Shown here: positions 38,101 to 47,783 of the stretch, piece after piece
Layout: each line of letters begins with the position of its first letter
How positions within the stretch are numbered: the first letter of the stretch is position 1
Source of the DNA: Sulfuricystis multivorans
GTDB taxonomy: Bacteria; Pseudomonadota; Gammaproteobacteria; Burkholderiales; Rhodocyclaceae
DNA: 64,000 nt
Assembly: GCF_003966565.1 (NCBI RefSeq)
Contig: NZ_AP018718.1
Coordinates: 124,001 to 188,000 of the forward strand
Reading direction: 5' to 3'
The notes under the pieces: model-generated
The model's database searches: none
What the model was told of the DNA's origin: nothing
The model's input: only the letters and a program-made list of their open reading frames with translations
Program-made: the position numbers and the translations under genes

Positions 38101-40240
38101 AACCTGTCCGGATATCGCCCACCATGTGCACCAGGCGGTGACCGAACTCAACGGCCGACCCAACGAGCCGGCGAGCTTCGATGCACTGCACACACTGATC
38201 CAAGCGCAAGGTTATCGTCTTGCCTACTGGCGCGTCGCATCGGACGAGATCAATTACCGGCGTTTCTTCGACATCAACGATCTTGCCGCGTTGCGTATGC
38301 AAAGCCCGGCGGTCTTCGAAGACACGCATCGTTACCTGCTGCAGCTCGTGATGCAGGACAAAGTCGATGGTCTGCGCATCGATCATCCCGACGGACTATA
38401 CGATCCCGGCCGCTATTTCTTCCAGCTGCAGGAGCGCGTCGGTGGCCGGCCGCCACTGCCCGGCGAACCATTGCCACTGTTTCTGGTCATTGAAAAAATT
38501 CTCGCCGAGCATGAGCAATTGCCGGCTCATTGGCCCATTCACGGCGCCACCGGTTACCGTTTCGCCAATTTGGCCAATGCGCTGTTCGTCGATCCGGCGG
38601 CGGCGCGGCGCATGACGCGCGTCTATGAAGATTTCATCGGAACGCGAGTGGATTTCGAAGAGTGCGTCTACCGCGCCAGAAAGCTGATCATGGAAACCGC
38701 GTTGGCCAGCGAGTTGACCGTGCTGGCCAACCGCCTCGCGCGCATTGCCGAAATGGATCGTGATACCTGCGACTTCACGTTGAATGGCTTGCGCGATGCA
38801 CTCGCCGAAACGGCTGCCTGTTTCCCCGTCTATCGCAGCTATGTCTCGCTCGCCGGCGCATCCCAGGATGACCGGCGTCATATCGAATGGGCCGTTGCCA
38901 TCGCCAAGAAACGCAGCCCGACCGGCGATGCCTCGATTTTCGATTTCATCCGTGAGGTCCTGACCCTCGATCGGGTGCAGGGACGTAGCGAAACTTATCG
39001 GGACGCGGTACTCGGCTTTGCGATGAAGTTCCAGCAGTTTTCCGCGCCGGTGATGGCCAAGGGGCTCGAAGACACGGCGTTTTATCGCTATCACCGGCTC
39101 GTCTCGCTCAACGATGTCGGCGCAGACCCTCGCCGTTTCGGCATCTCGGTGGCGGCCTACCATGGCGCAACGCGCGCGCGGGCACGGCGCTGGCCACACA
39201 ACCTGCTTGCTACCTCGACGCATGACAGCAAACGCTCCGCGGACGTGCGCTGTCGTATCGATGTGCTCTCGGAAATGCCCGCCGTCTGGAAACTGATGCT
39301 CAAGCGCTGGCGTCGCATCAACCGCGCCAAGAAACGCGAAGTCGACGGCATGCTCGCCCCCTCGGCCAACGACGAATACCTGCTCTACCAGACGTTGATC
39401 GGCACCTGGCCGTTCGCGGCGGCAGTGGAACTCGAGACGTATCGCCAGCGCATCGAGACCTACATGATCAAGGCGGTGCGCGAAGCCAAGGAGCATAGTA
39501 GCTGGATCAATCCGAATGCTACCTATGAGGCGGCCCTGTCCGACTTCATCGCCGCACTGCTGGCATTCGGCGAGAAAAACCTGTTCTTGACCGATTTCAT
39601 CCCCTTTGCGCAGCGCATCGCCCGTCACGGCTTCTATAACAGCCTGTCGCTGACGCTGCTCAAATTCACCGCGCCCGGTGTGCCGGACATTTATCAAGGG
39701 TGCGAGCTGTTGCAATTCAATCTCGTCGACCCCGATAACCGTCAGCCGGTCGATTTCACGCTGCGCCGTGCACTTTTGTCCGAAATCGAGGAACTTGCCG
39801 AGCGGCCGGGGACACAACGCACGGATGCACTCATCGCGATGCTCGATGATCTGGCGGTCGGCCGCCTCAAGCTCTATCTGATCCATCGTGCGCTGGTCTT
39901 GCGCGTACGCTGGCCCGAGCTGTTCCGCGACGGTGCTTACCGGCCGCTCGTGGTACGGGGCGAACGCGCCGTTCATGTTTGCGCCTTCGCGCGCTGCCAG
40001 GGCGAGCGCTGCGTCATCGCCGTCGTGCCGCGGCTGACGGCCAAACTGCTCGGCCCGAGCAAAGCGCATCCGCTCGGCGAGTCGGTGTGGGGCGACACAT
40101 GCATCGAGCTGCCTCCCAATCTACAAAGCCTCGAGTGGTGCGACGAGTTGACCGGCAGGCAACATGACGCCGCGACGGCGCTCGAGGTCGGCGCACTTTT
40201 CTCCACTCTTCCCGTGGCCTTGTTGGCCGGACCTGGATGA
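35102..40240 (+). CDS. 4-alpha-glucanotransferase-malto-oligosyltrehalose synthase fusion (MalQ-TreY)
   Basis: A 1712-residue fusion. Residues 1 to about 735 are a GH77 amylomaltase: [45 protein letters not shown] (catalytic Asp), [17 protein letters not shown] (acid/base Glu) and [13 protein letters not shown]. A Pro/Thr-rich linker (about 745-758) joins TreY: [62 protein letters not shown] (nucleophile), [14 protein letters not shown], and [16 protein letters not shown]. MalQ lengthens maltodextrins and TreY turns the reducing end into a trehalosyl unit for TreZ to release, so the fusion would channel substrate. No frameshift is present; the reading frame is continuous. Confidence 0.94.
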   Translation: [1712 protein letters not shown]

Positions 40241-40280
40241 CCGATCGCTGTGTCGCGCATCAAAGCGCTTTGTCGGGCGA

Positions 40281-40463
40281 TCAGCTCGAAAGGAAATGCA
40301 TCAATGCCGCGCCTAGCGCGATGCCGAGCAGCACCAAGGCCATGCGCTGGGCCAGCGGGCGCAGGTTGGCACGCGCACGGCGGGCGGGCGGGCCGGCGCG
40401 CTGCACCAGCAGGCTGGCGGCGACGATCAGCAGCAAGAGGATGATGACGATCTTGGCGAACAT
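40281..40463 (-). CDS. Small two-helix membrane protein
   Basis: A 60-residue protein with an N-terminal TM helix (AKIVIILLLLIVAASLLV, residues 3-20), a basic loop (ARRARANLRPLAQR) and a second helix (MALVLLGIALGAALMHFL). The layout resembles small twin-TM proteins of the DUF2909 kind, but family membership is uncertain. It begins directly after the mpl stop codon (no spacer) and is probably translated from the same message. Function unknown. Confidence 0.6.
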   Translation of the reverse strand: MFAKIVIILLLLIVAASLLVQRAGPPARRARANLRPLAQRMALVLLGIALGAALMHFLSS

Positions 40464-41810
40464 TCAGCCGCCCAGTGCAGCGAGCAGCTTGTCATGGATG
40501 CCGCCAAAGCCGCCGTTGCTCATCACCAGCACGTGGTCGCCGGGGCGTGCCGCCGCGACGATGAGACGCACGAGATCATCGAGGTCGGCGCTCACTTGCG
40601 CCTTCTCGCCAAGCGGCGCCAAGGCGGCGACAGCATCCCAGCCGAGATTCGCGGCGTAGCAGAATACCCGTTCGGCTGTGGCAAGCGCGCCGGGGAGCGC
40701 CGCCTTCATCGTGCCGAGTTTCATCGTGTTCGAGCGCGGTTCCAGCACCGCGAAGATGCGCTCATCTCCCACCCGGCCGCGCAGCGCGGCGATCGTTTCG
40801 CGGATCGCGGTCGGATGATGGGCGAAATCATCATAGACGGTGACGCCACGGGCGATGCCGCGCACTTCGAGGCGGCGTTTGACATTTTCGAAGCGGGACA
40901 ATGCTTGAAGACCCCGTGCGATCGGCACGCCAGCATGCCGCGCGGCCAAAAGCGCAGCCAGCGCATTGTTGCGGTTGTGCTCGCCCACCAGTTTCCAGCC
41001 GACTCGGCCCACTTCGCCGCTTGCGTCGTGAATGACGAGACTGCCCTCGGCGTCATCGCCGCTGACATGCCAGCCGGCCGGATCATTGAAGCGCTCGACG
41101 GGCGTCCAGCAGCCGCGCTGTAATACCCGTTCGAGCGCGGCCTCGGCGGCATTGGCGACGATCAGTCCATTGCCGGGGATCGTCCGCACGAAGTGATGGA
41201 ATTGCGTTTCGATCGCGGCGAGATCTGGAAAGATGTCCGCATGATCGAATTCGAGATTGTTCAGGATCGCGGTGCGCGGACGGTAATGGACGAACTTGGA
41301 ACGCTTGTCGCAGAAAGCCGTGTCGTATTCGTCGGCTTCGACGACGAAGAAGGAGGATTCGCTGAAATTGGCCGATCTTCCGAAATTCTTCGGCACCCCG
41401 CCGATGAGAAACCCTGGGTCCAGACCTGCATCGGCGAGAATCCAGGCGAGCATCGCCGAAGTGGTCGTCTTGCCGTGCGTGCCAGCGACCGCGAGCACCC
41501 ATTTGCCTTGCAGGATGTTCTCGGCCAGCCATTGCGGACCGGAAACATAGGGCAGATTGCGTTCGAGGATGGCCTCCAGCAGCGGATTACCGCGCGAAAT
41601 CGCATTGCCGATCACCCATAGCTCGGCGTTCAGGGCGATCTGGTCGGCGCCGTAGCCCTCGATGAGGCGGATGCCTTCCGCTTCGAGCTGGGTGCTCATC
41701 GGCGGATAGACATGCGCGTCGCAGCCGGTGACCTGGTGGCCGGCGGCGCGGGCGAGCAGGGCGATACCGCCCATGAAGGTGCCGCAGATGCCCAGGATGT
41801 GGAGGTGCAT
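40464..41810 (-). CDS. mpl: UDP-N-acetylmuramate:L-alanyl-gamma-D-glutamyl-meso-diaminopimelate ligase
   Basis: A 448-residue Mur-ligase family enzyme that reattaches the recycled tripeptide to UDP-MurNAc. It starts MHLHILGICGTFMGGIALLARAAGH (Rossmann N-domain), carries the ATP loop VAGTHGKTTTSAMLAWIL near residue 112, the Mpl/MurC middle domain with EADEYDTAFCDKRSKFVHYRP, LNNLEFDHADIF, and the C-terminal domain with VYDDFAHHPTAIRETI. The frame extends 21 codons further upstream, but that part is not conserved. Peptidoglycan recycling enzyme; neighbours are not functionally linked. Confidence 0.95.
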   Translation of the reverse strand: MHLHILGICGTFMGGIALLARAAGHQVTGCDAHVYPPMSTQLEAEGIRLIEGYGADQIALNAELWVIGNAISRGNPLLEAILERNLPYVSGPQWLAENILQGKWVLAVAGTHGKTTTSAMLAWILADAGLDPGFLIGGVPKNFGRSANFSESSFFVVEADEYDTAFCDKRSKFVHYRPRTAILNNLEFDHADIFPDLAAIETQFHHFVRTIPGNGLIVANAAEAALERVLQRGCWTPVERFNDPAGWHVSGDDAEGSLVIHDASGEVGRVGWKLVGEHNRNNALAALLAARHAGVPIARGLQALSRFENVKRRLEVRGIARGVTVYDDFAHHPTAIRETIAALRGRVGDERIFAVLEPRSNTMKLGTMKAALPGALATAERVFCYAANLGWDAVAALAPLGEKAQVSADLDDLVRLIVAAARPGDHVLVMSNGGFGGIHDKLLAALGG

Positions 41811-41859
41811 GGGGATGATGGGGCTACAATGGTGGGGCCATTCTACGGGAGACATCGAG

Positions 41860-42465
41860 ATGTCCCGCCGCAATCGTCCGTCGAGCGTCCAGAATCGTCA
41901 TTCTCCGGTGTTGCGCTCCGAGCTGGCCCACGCCGCCGCGCGACTGATCGCCGAAGATGGCATGGAATACGGTCTGGCGAAGAGAAAAGCGGCGCGACAG
42001 CTGGGCCTGCCGGCGAATTTTCCGTTGCCGGGCAACGCCGAGGTCGAAGAAGCCGTGCGCGATTATCAGGCGATCTATCAGGAAGAGGAGCAGGCCGGGC
42101 GGCTCCTCTGGCTGCGTGAAGCGGCCGTTTTCCTGATGCGCCGCTTGGAGCGCTTTTCTCCCTGGCTCACCGGCTCGGTGCTCGATGGCACGGCAACACG
42201 CCATTCGCGCATCGACATCCTGCTGTTTCCGGACAGCGCCAAGGAGGTGGAAATCTTCCTGCTCGATCAGGGCATTCCCTTCCATCACGGCATGCCGAAG
42301 AGCGAGCGGGTCGAGGCGCTCTTCGTGATCGACGACGAGGAGATGCCGGCTAATCTGATCGTGCTGCCGCCGCGCGAGGAGCGCGTCCATGTCAAGGGCG
42401 CGGACGGTCGGGCCCGGCCGCGCGCGCGCCTGGAGACGGTCGAGGCGCTGCTGGCGGGCCGGTGA
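41860..42465 (+). CDS. Conserved hypothetical protein with nucleotidyltransferase-like segment
   Basis: A 201-residue protein of unknown function. The centre has [37 protein letters not shown] (residues about 105-140), which resembles the GS...D(I/L)D(I/L)LL nucleotidyltransferase fold, but one of the usual Asp pair is replaced. The N-terminal part ([28 protein letters not shown]) is helical and shared among betaproteobacterial homologues found near aroQ/accB. Divergent from mpl with 49 bp between starts; the start MSRRNR was chosen because upstream sequence is antisense to mpl. Confidence 0.65.
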   Translation: MSRRNRPSSVQNRHSPVLRSELAHAAARLIAEDGMEYGLAKRKAARQLGLPANFPLPGNAEVEEAVRDYQAIYQEEEQAGRLLWLREAAVFLMRRLERFSPWLTGSVLDGTATRHSRIDILLFPDSAKEVEIFLLDQGIPFHHGMPKSERVEALFVIDDEEMPANLIVLPPREERVHVKGADGRARPRARLETVEALLAGR

Positions 42466-42520
42466 ACGGCAAAAGGGCCGAACTGGACAAACTGCATCGA
42501 TTTGCGGCAAACTAGCAGCC

Positions 42521-43018
42521 ATGTCGAATTCAACCCGCAAAAAAACGTCTACCGAAAAGGATAGCGGCGCCTTGCCGAGGGCGCATATCCTGGTGTTGCA
42601 TGGCCCGAACCTGAATCTGCTCGGCACTCGTGAGCCGGAAGTCTATGGCCGCACGACGCTGGCGGACATCCACGCGATGATGGAAGCGCGTGCGCGCGCG
42701 GCCGGCGTGCAGATCGAAAGCTTCCAGAGCAACAGCGAAGGCGAGCTGATCGACCGCGTCCAGGCTGCCGGCGCCGAGGGCATCGAATTCATCATCATCA
42801 ATCCCGCGGGCTATACGCATACCAGTGTTGCTTTGCGTGACGCGTTGGCGGCGGTCGGCATTCCATTCATCGAGATACACCTGTCGAACATCTTTGCCCG
42901 TGAGCCGTTCCGGCACCACTCCTACTTTTCCGACATCGCCGTCGGCACGATCTGCGGCCTGGGCGCCCAAGGCTATCTGCTCGCGCTCGAAGCCGCGCTC
43001 GAGCGCATCCGTAAGTAA
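42521..43018 (+). CDS. aroQ: Type II 3-dehydroquinate dehydratase
   Basis: A 165-residue dodecameric enzyme of the shikimate pathway. The core begins [22 protein letters not shown] with the catalytic Tyr, then [32 protein letters not shown], and [20 protein letters not shown] with the catalytic His region. A hydrophilic 20-residue extension ([20 protein letters not shown]) precedes the core and is not usual. It is immediately upstream of accB, the usual order in betaproteobacteria. Confidence 0.95.
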   Translation: MSNSTRKKTSTEKDSGALPRAHILVLHGPNLNLLGTREPEVYGRTTLADIHAMMEARARAAGVQIESFQSNSEGELIDRVQAAGAEGIEFIIINPAGYTHTSVALRDALAAVGIPFIEIHLSNIFAREPFRHHSYFSDIAVGTICGLGAQGYLLALEAALERIRK

Positions 43019-43094
43019 GGTCGGCTGCTCCTGCACAAGGAGCGTTTCGTCATCGATTGCCCGCGCCGAATCCGGCGTGGCTGGGAGGAACCAC

Positions 43095-43555
<461 letters not shown>

Positions 43556-43556
<1 letters not shown>

Positions 43557-44923
43557 TGGCGATGTTCGAGAAAGTCCTGATAGCCAACCGCGGCGAGATC
43601 GCGCTGCGTGTGCTGCGCGCCTGCCGCGAGCTGGGCATCCGCACCGTGGCGGTGCATTCCACCGCCGATGCCGAGGCCAAATACGTCAAGCTCGCCGACG
43701 AATCGGTCTGCATCGGCCCGCCGGCCTCACAATCGAGTTACCTGAACATCCCGGCGATCATCTCGGCGGCGGAGGTCACCGACGCCCAGGCGATCCATCC
43801 CGGCTATGGCTTTCTTTCCGAGAATGCCGACTTCGCCGAACGGGTGGAAAAATCCGGCTTCGTCTTCATCGGCCCAAAGGCCGAGACGATCCGGCTGATG
43901 GGCGACAAGGTCTCGGCCAAGAGCGCGATGAAAGAAGCGGGCGTGCCCTGTGTGCCCGGTTCCGAAGGCGCATTGCCCGAAGATCCGCAACAGATCGTGA
44001 AAATCGCGCGGGAAATCGGCTATCCAGTGATCATCAAGGCGGCAGGAGGAGGTGGCGGCCGCGGCATGCGCGTCGTGCACACCGAGGCGGCTCTCCTCAA
44101 CGCGGTCACCATGACGCGCAGCGAAGCGCAGGCGGCCTTCGGCAATCCGATGGTCTACATGGAGAAGTTCCTCGAGAACCCGCGGCACATCGAAATCCAG
44201 GTGCTGGCCGACAATTACCGCAACGCGGTGTGGCTTTCCGAGCGCGACTGCTCGACGCAGCGGCGTCACCAGAAAGTGATCGAGGAAGCGCCGGCGCCGG
44301 GCCTCCACCGGCGCACCATCGCGCGCATCGGCGAACGCTGCGCCGAGGCCTGCCGCCGCATCGGCTATCGCGGCGCCGGCACCTTCGAGTTCCTCTATGA
44401 GAACGGCGAGTTCTATTTCATCGAGATGAACACGCGCGTGCAGGTCGAGCATCCGGTCACCGAGCTCGTCACCGGCATCGACATCGTGAGCGCGCAGATT
44501 CGCATCGCCGCCGGCGAGAAGCTGTGGTTCCGCCAGCGTGACGTCGAGATTCGCGGCCATGCGATCGAATGCCGCATCTGCGCCGAAGACCCGTTCAAAT
44601 TCACGCCATCTCCTGGCAAGATCGTCAATTGGCATCCACCCGGCGGACCGGGCATCCGCGTCGATTCGCATGTCTATTCCGGCTACACGGTGCCGCCGCA
44701 CTACGATTCGATGATCGCCAAGCTGATTTCCTATGGCGAGACGCGCGATCAGGCCATTCGCCGCATGCGCATCGCCCTTTCCGAAATGATGGTCGAGGGC
44801 ATCAAGACCAACATCCCGCTCCATCAGGATTTACTGCTCGACCAGAATTTCATCGATGGCGGCGCGAGCATCCACTATCTCGAAGAGAAACTCGCCGCGC
44901 GCGAGGAAGCCAGCCGAAAATAA
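43556..44923 (+). CDS. accC: Biotin carboxylase subunit of acetyl-CoA carboxylase
   Basis: A 455-residue ATP-grasp enzyme. Motifs: [24 protein letters not shown] at the N-terminus, [14 protein letters not shown], the glycine-rich lid [15 protein letters not shown] near residue 165, [19 protein letters not shown], and [16 protein letters not shown] in the active site. Length is normal. The start uses the last base of the accB stop (TGATGG), and the stop overlaps the prmA start (TAATG), showing one message. Confidence 0.97.
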
Positions 44924-45807
44924 TGTGGCTCTCGGTCGCCATCGAAACCGATGCAGCGCATGCCGAAGCGCTCTCGGATGCGCTGTTGGCCGCCGGGGCG
45001 ATCTCGGCAACAGTCGAAGATGCGCTGGCCGGCACCGAGCTCGAGACGCCGCAGTTCGGCGAACCCGGCTCGCCGGCGACGCCGGCGTGGGAAAGGAGCC
45101 GCGTCGTCGCGCTATTCGAACCGTCTGACGATTTGCGCGAACGGATCGTCGCCACCTTGAAAGAAGCCGGGCTCGCCGTCCCCGCGGCGATCGCTTTCGA
45201 GGAGGTCGCCGAAGCCGACTGGGTGCGTCTGACGCAAGCGCAGTTCGAACCGATCCGGATTTCCGAACGCTTGTGGATCGTGCCCTCGTGGCATGTGCCC
45301 CCCGATCCAGCCGCGATCAATCTGCTGCTCGATCCGGGGCTCGCGTTCGGCACCGGCTCGCATCCGACCACGCGGCTGTGCCTCGAATGGCTCGAGGCGA
45401 ATATAACGCCCGGCTGTTCGGTGCTCGATTACGGCTGCGGTTCGGGCATTCTCGCCATCGCCGCGAAGAAACTCGGCGCTGGCCGAACGGCAGGGGTGGA
45501 CATCGACCCGGCGGCGCTTACGGCAGCGGCCGACAATGCCGGCAGAAACGACGTCACGATCCGCTTCCTGCACGCCAATGCCCCCCTCGAAGATCGTTTC
45601 GATCGCGTCGTCGCGAACATCCTGACCAATCCGCTGAAGCTGCTCGCGCCGGTGCTTGCCGCGCGGCTCGCCTCGGGTGGCCATCTGGCGCTCTCCGGCG
45701 TTCTCGAATCACAGGCCGATGAGGTCATCGCCGCCTATGCGCCGTGGCTGCCGCTGCGGGTCGGCGCGCAGCATGAAGGTTGGGTAAGACTCGAAGGGAT
45801 CAAGTAA
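44923..45807 (+). CDS. prmA: Ribosomal protein L11 methyltransferase
   Basis: A 294-residue SAM-dependent methyltransferase that trimethylates ribosomal protein L11. The N-terminal substrate domain (about 1-60) contains WLSVAIETDAAHAEALSDALLAAGA, and the catalytic domain has LLDPGLAFGTGSHPTTRLCL, VLDYGCGSGILAIAAKKLGA (motif I) and VVANILTNPLKLLAP. Start ATG overlaps the accC stop codon. Common accC-prmA order in this class. Confidence 0.96.
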   Translation: MWLSVAIETDAAHAEALSDALLAAGAISATVEDALAGTELETPQFGEPGSPATPAWERSRVVALFEPSDDLRERIVATLKEAGLAVPAAIAFEEVAEADWVRLTQAQFEPIRISERLWIVPSWHVPPDPAAINLLLDPGLAFGTGSHPTTRLCLEWLEANITPGCSVLDYGCGSGILAIAAKKLGAGRTAGVDIDPAALTAAADNAGRNDVTIRFLHANAPLEDRFDRVVANILTNPLKLLAPVLAARLASGGHLALSGVLESQADEVIAAYAPWLPLRVGAQHEGWVRLEGIK

Positions 45808-45816
45808 ACTCCTTGC

Positions 45817-46731
45817 ATGCTGACCCACTGCCCGCATTGCCAGACGCAGTTCCGCGTCACCGCCGAGCAACTCAAGCTCCGCCAGGGCAAGGTGCGCTGC
45901 GGGGTCTGCCGGCAAGTCTTCGACGCGCTGGAGAGCCTGAGCGATGAAATCATCCCGGTCGTGCCCGAAACGCCGACCCTGACGCTGCCTCATTCGGCCG
46001 CTCTCGCGGCCAACGAAAGTTCCCTGCCTCCACCCGAGCCCAAGCCCGAACCCGAACCCGAACCCGAACCCGAGCCCGAGCCCGAGCCCGAGCCCGAACC
46101 CGAACCCGAACCCGAACCCGAACCCGAACCTGAGCCCGAGCGTGAGCCTGAGTCGGCTGAGGCGACAGAGCCGCGGGAGACCGAGACGGGCGCTCCCGCC
46201 GAACCGGTTTCGGTTGAGGAAGAATCAACCGAAGGGCCTGCCGCGCCGCGCCTGCCACGCCGCTGGCCGTGGGCGATCGGCAGCATCATCCTATTCCTGC
46301 TGTTCGTTGGCCAGCTCGCTTATTTCTTCCGCAACGATCTGGCAGTGGTCTCACCCGAACTGCGACCGCTCATCGTCTCAACTTGCGAGAGCCTCGGCTG
46401 CACCCTGTCGCGGCCGATCCGGCCCGATCTCGTCGGCATCGTCGATTCCGACCTCGTCCCCGAAGGGGAGGAAGGCAAGGTGTTGCGGCTCACTGCGAAG
46501 TTGAAGAACAGCGCGACCTTCGCGCAGGATTACCCGCATCTCGAGCTCACGCTCACCGACACTCAGGATGCCGCGCTGGTGCGCAAGGTGTTCACGCCGG
46601 TCGATTATCTGCCCGCAGGTCGCGACATCGCCGCCGGCTTTGCCGCCCAGGGCGAAATCGACATCGATCTGCGGCTTACCGCTCACGACGTCGCCGCGGC
46701 CGGCTATCGTCTCTACCTGTTCTATCCCTGA
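45817..46731 (+). CDS. Zinc-ribbon (MJ0042) / DUF3426 membrane protein with Glu-Pro repeat
   Basis: A 304-residue protein. N-terminal zinc ribbon [14 protein letters not shown]...[10 protein letters not shown] (four Cys), then a low-complexity stretch of about 20 Pro-Glu units (residues about 70-108), one TM helix ([20 protein letters not shown], about 150-169) and a C-terminal DUF3426 domain ([24 protein letters not shown]). The layout is a tail-type inner-membrane protein with a cytoplasmic zinc ribbon and a periplasmic domain. Function unknown. It follows prmA as in many betaproteobacteria. Confidence 0.85.
   Translation: MLTHCPHCQTQFRVTAEQLKLRQGKVRCGVCRQVFDALESLSDEIIPVVPETPTLTLPHSAALAANESSLPPPEPKPEPEPEPEPEPEPEPEPEPEPEPEPEPEPEPEREPESAEATEPRETETGAPAEPVSVEEESTEGPAAPRLPRRWPWAIGSIILFLLFVGQLAYFFRNDLAVVSPELRPLIVSTCESLGCTLSRPIRPDLVGIVDSDLVPEGEEGKVLRLTAKLKNSATFAQDYPHLELTLTDTQDAALVRKVFTPVDYLPAGRDIAAGFAAQGEIDIDLRLTAHDVAAAGYRLYLFYP
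46036..46145 (+). repeat. Hexanucleotide CCCGAA/CCCGAG tandem repeat
   Basis: A run of CCCGAA or CCCGAG hexamers encodes the Pro-Glu stretch of the DUF3426 protein. Because the unit is a multiple of three, changes in copy number alter linker length without frame loss. Confidence 0.95.
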
Positions 46732-46744
46732 TCCGCCCCACATC

Positions 46745-47680
46745 ATGCACACGCTCATCTGCGGCTCGCTCGCTTACGACACCATCATGGTGTTCAACGA
46801 CCGTTTCAAGCATCACATCCTGCCTGAGCAGATTCACATCCTCAACGTCGCCTTTCTCGTTCCCGACATGCGGCGCGAATATGGCGGCTGCGCCGGCAAC
46901 ATCGCCTACAACTTGCGCCTGTTGGAAGGCCGTCCCTTGATCATGGCGGCAGTCGGCGACGATTGCGAACCTTACCTTGCACGCCTGAAGATGCTCGGCC
47001 TCGATGCCACCCACGTGCGCCGCGTGCCGGGCACCTTCACTGCGCAGGCCTTCATCACCACCGATCTGGACGACAACCAGATCACCGCCTTCCACCCCGG
47101 CGCGATGAACCACTCGCACGAAAACCGGGTCGGCGACGCCAAAGGCGTCAACCTGGGCATCGTCGCCCCGGACGGACGCGAAGGCATGCTCCGCCATGCA
47201 CGCGAATTCCATGCGCTGGGCATCCCCTTCGTCTTCGATCCCGGCCAAGGACTGCCAATGTTCGCTGGCGACGAGCTGATGGAATTCTTGAGCCTGGCCG
47301 ACTACTGCTGCGTCAATGACTACGAAGCGAAGCTGCTTTGCGAGCGCACCGGCCGTCCGCTCGAAGCGCTGGCGCGCGAGGTCAGGGCGCTCGTCGTCAC
47401 GCTGGGCGGCAATGGCTCGCGCATCTACGCCGCTGGCCAGACGATCGACATACCCGCCGTCGTGCCCGAAGCGGTGCTCGATCCGACCGGCTGCGGCGAT
47501 GCCTATCGCGCCGGGCTGCTCTATGGCATCCAGCGCGGCTGGAACTGGGAAAAAACCGGACGGCTCGCCAGCCTGATGGGCGCGATCAAGATCGCCCACC
47601 GCGGCGGCCAGAACCACAAACCGACGCGCGCCGAGATCGCCGCGAGGTATCGAGCCGCCTGGGGCGAAAGCCTACACTGA
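46745..47680 (+). CDS. PfkB family carbohydrate/nucleoside kinase
   Basis: A 311-residue ribokinase-fold protein, probably adenosine kinase-like. Seen: the N-terminal strand LICGSLAYDTIMVF, the substrate-binding GGCAGNIAYNLRLL, and the C-terminal PfkB signature LDPTGCGDAYRAGLLYG, where Cys replaces the usual Ala in DxxGAGD; the catalytic Asp is kept. The sugar or nucleoside substrate cannot be told from sequence. It closes the aroQ-to-kinase gene run. Confidence 0.88.
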   Translation: MHTLICGSLAYDTIMVFNDRFKHHILPEQIHILNVAFLVPDMRREYGGCAGNIAYNLRLLEGRPLIMAAVGDDCEPYLARLKMLGLDATHVRRVPGTFTAQAFITTDLDDNQITAFHPGAMNHSHENRVGDAKGVNLGIVAPDGREGMLRHAREFHALGIPFVFDPGQGLPMFAGDELMEFLSLADYCCVNDYEAKLLCERTGRPLEALAREVRALVVTLGGNGSRIYAAGQTIDIPAVVPEAVLDPTGCGDAYRAGLLYGIQRGWNWEKTGRLASLMGAIKIAHRGGQNHKPTRAEIAARYRAAWGESLH

Positions 47681-47704
47681 AACCGGCGCTGCCGGAATCA
47701 GGAA

Positions 47705-47753
47705 CGTCCCGCCGGGCGCCGATTTGTCACGAAGAATCGGCGCTGCCGGGACG
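47705..47753. terminator. Long hairpin between convergent genes
   Basis: CGTCCCGCCGGGCGCCGATT (47705-47724) pairs with AATCGGCGCTGCCGGGACG (47735-47753) with a few mismatches and a 10-base loop. Located between the kinase and a convergent small gene, so it likely ends transcription from both sides. No T tract is present. Confidence 0.65.
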
Positions 47754-47783
47754 GCACCCACCTGCCTGGCCGGTGGGCCGGGC

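Noticed and set aside
38396-40069. Minus-strand open frame of 557 codons
   Set aside because: Antisense to the TreY part of the fusion.
40241-40280. Terminator after the trehalose operon
   Set aside because: No convincing stem with a T tract in the 40-bp convergent spacer.
43027-43043. Hairpin GCTCCT/AGGAGC before accB as a terminator or attenuator
   Set aside because: Only six pairs and a short T run; kept as a note in the accB entry only.
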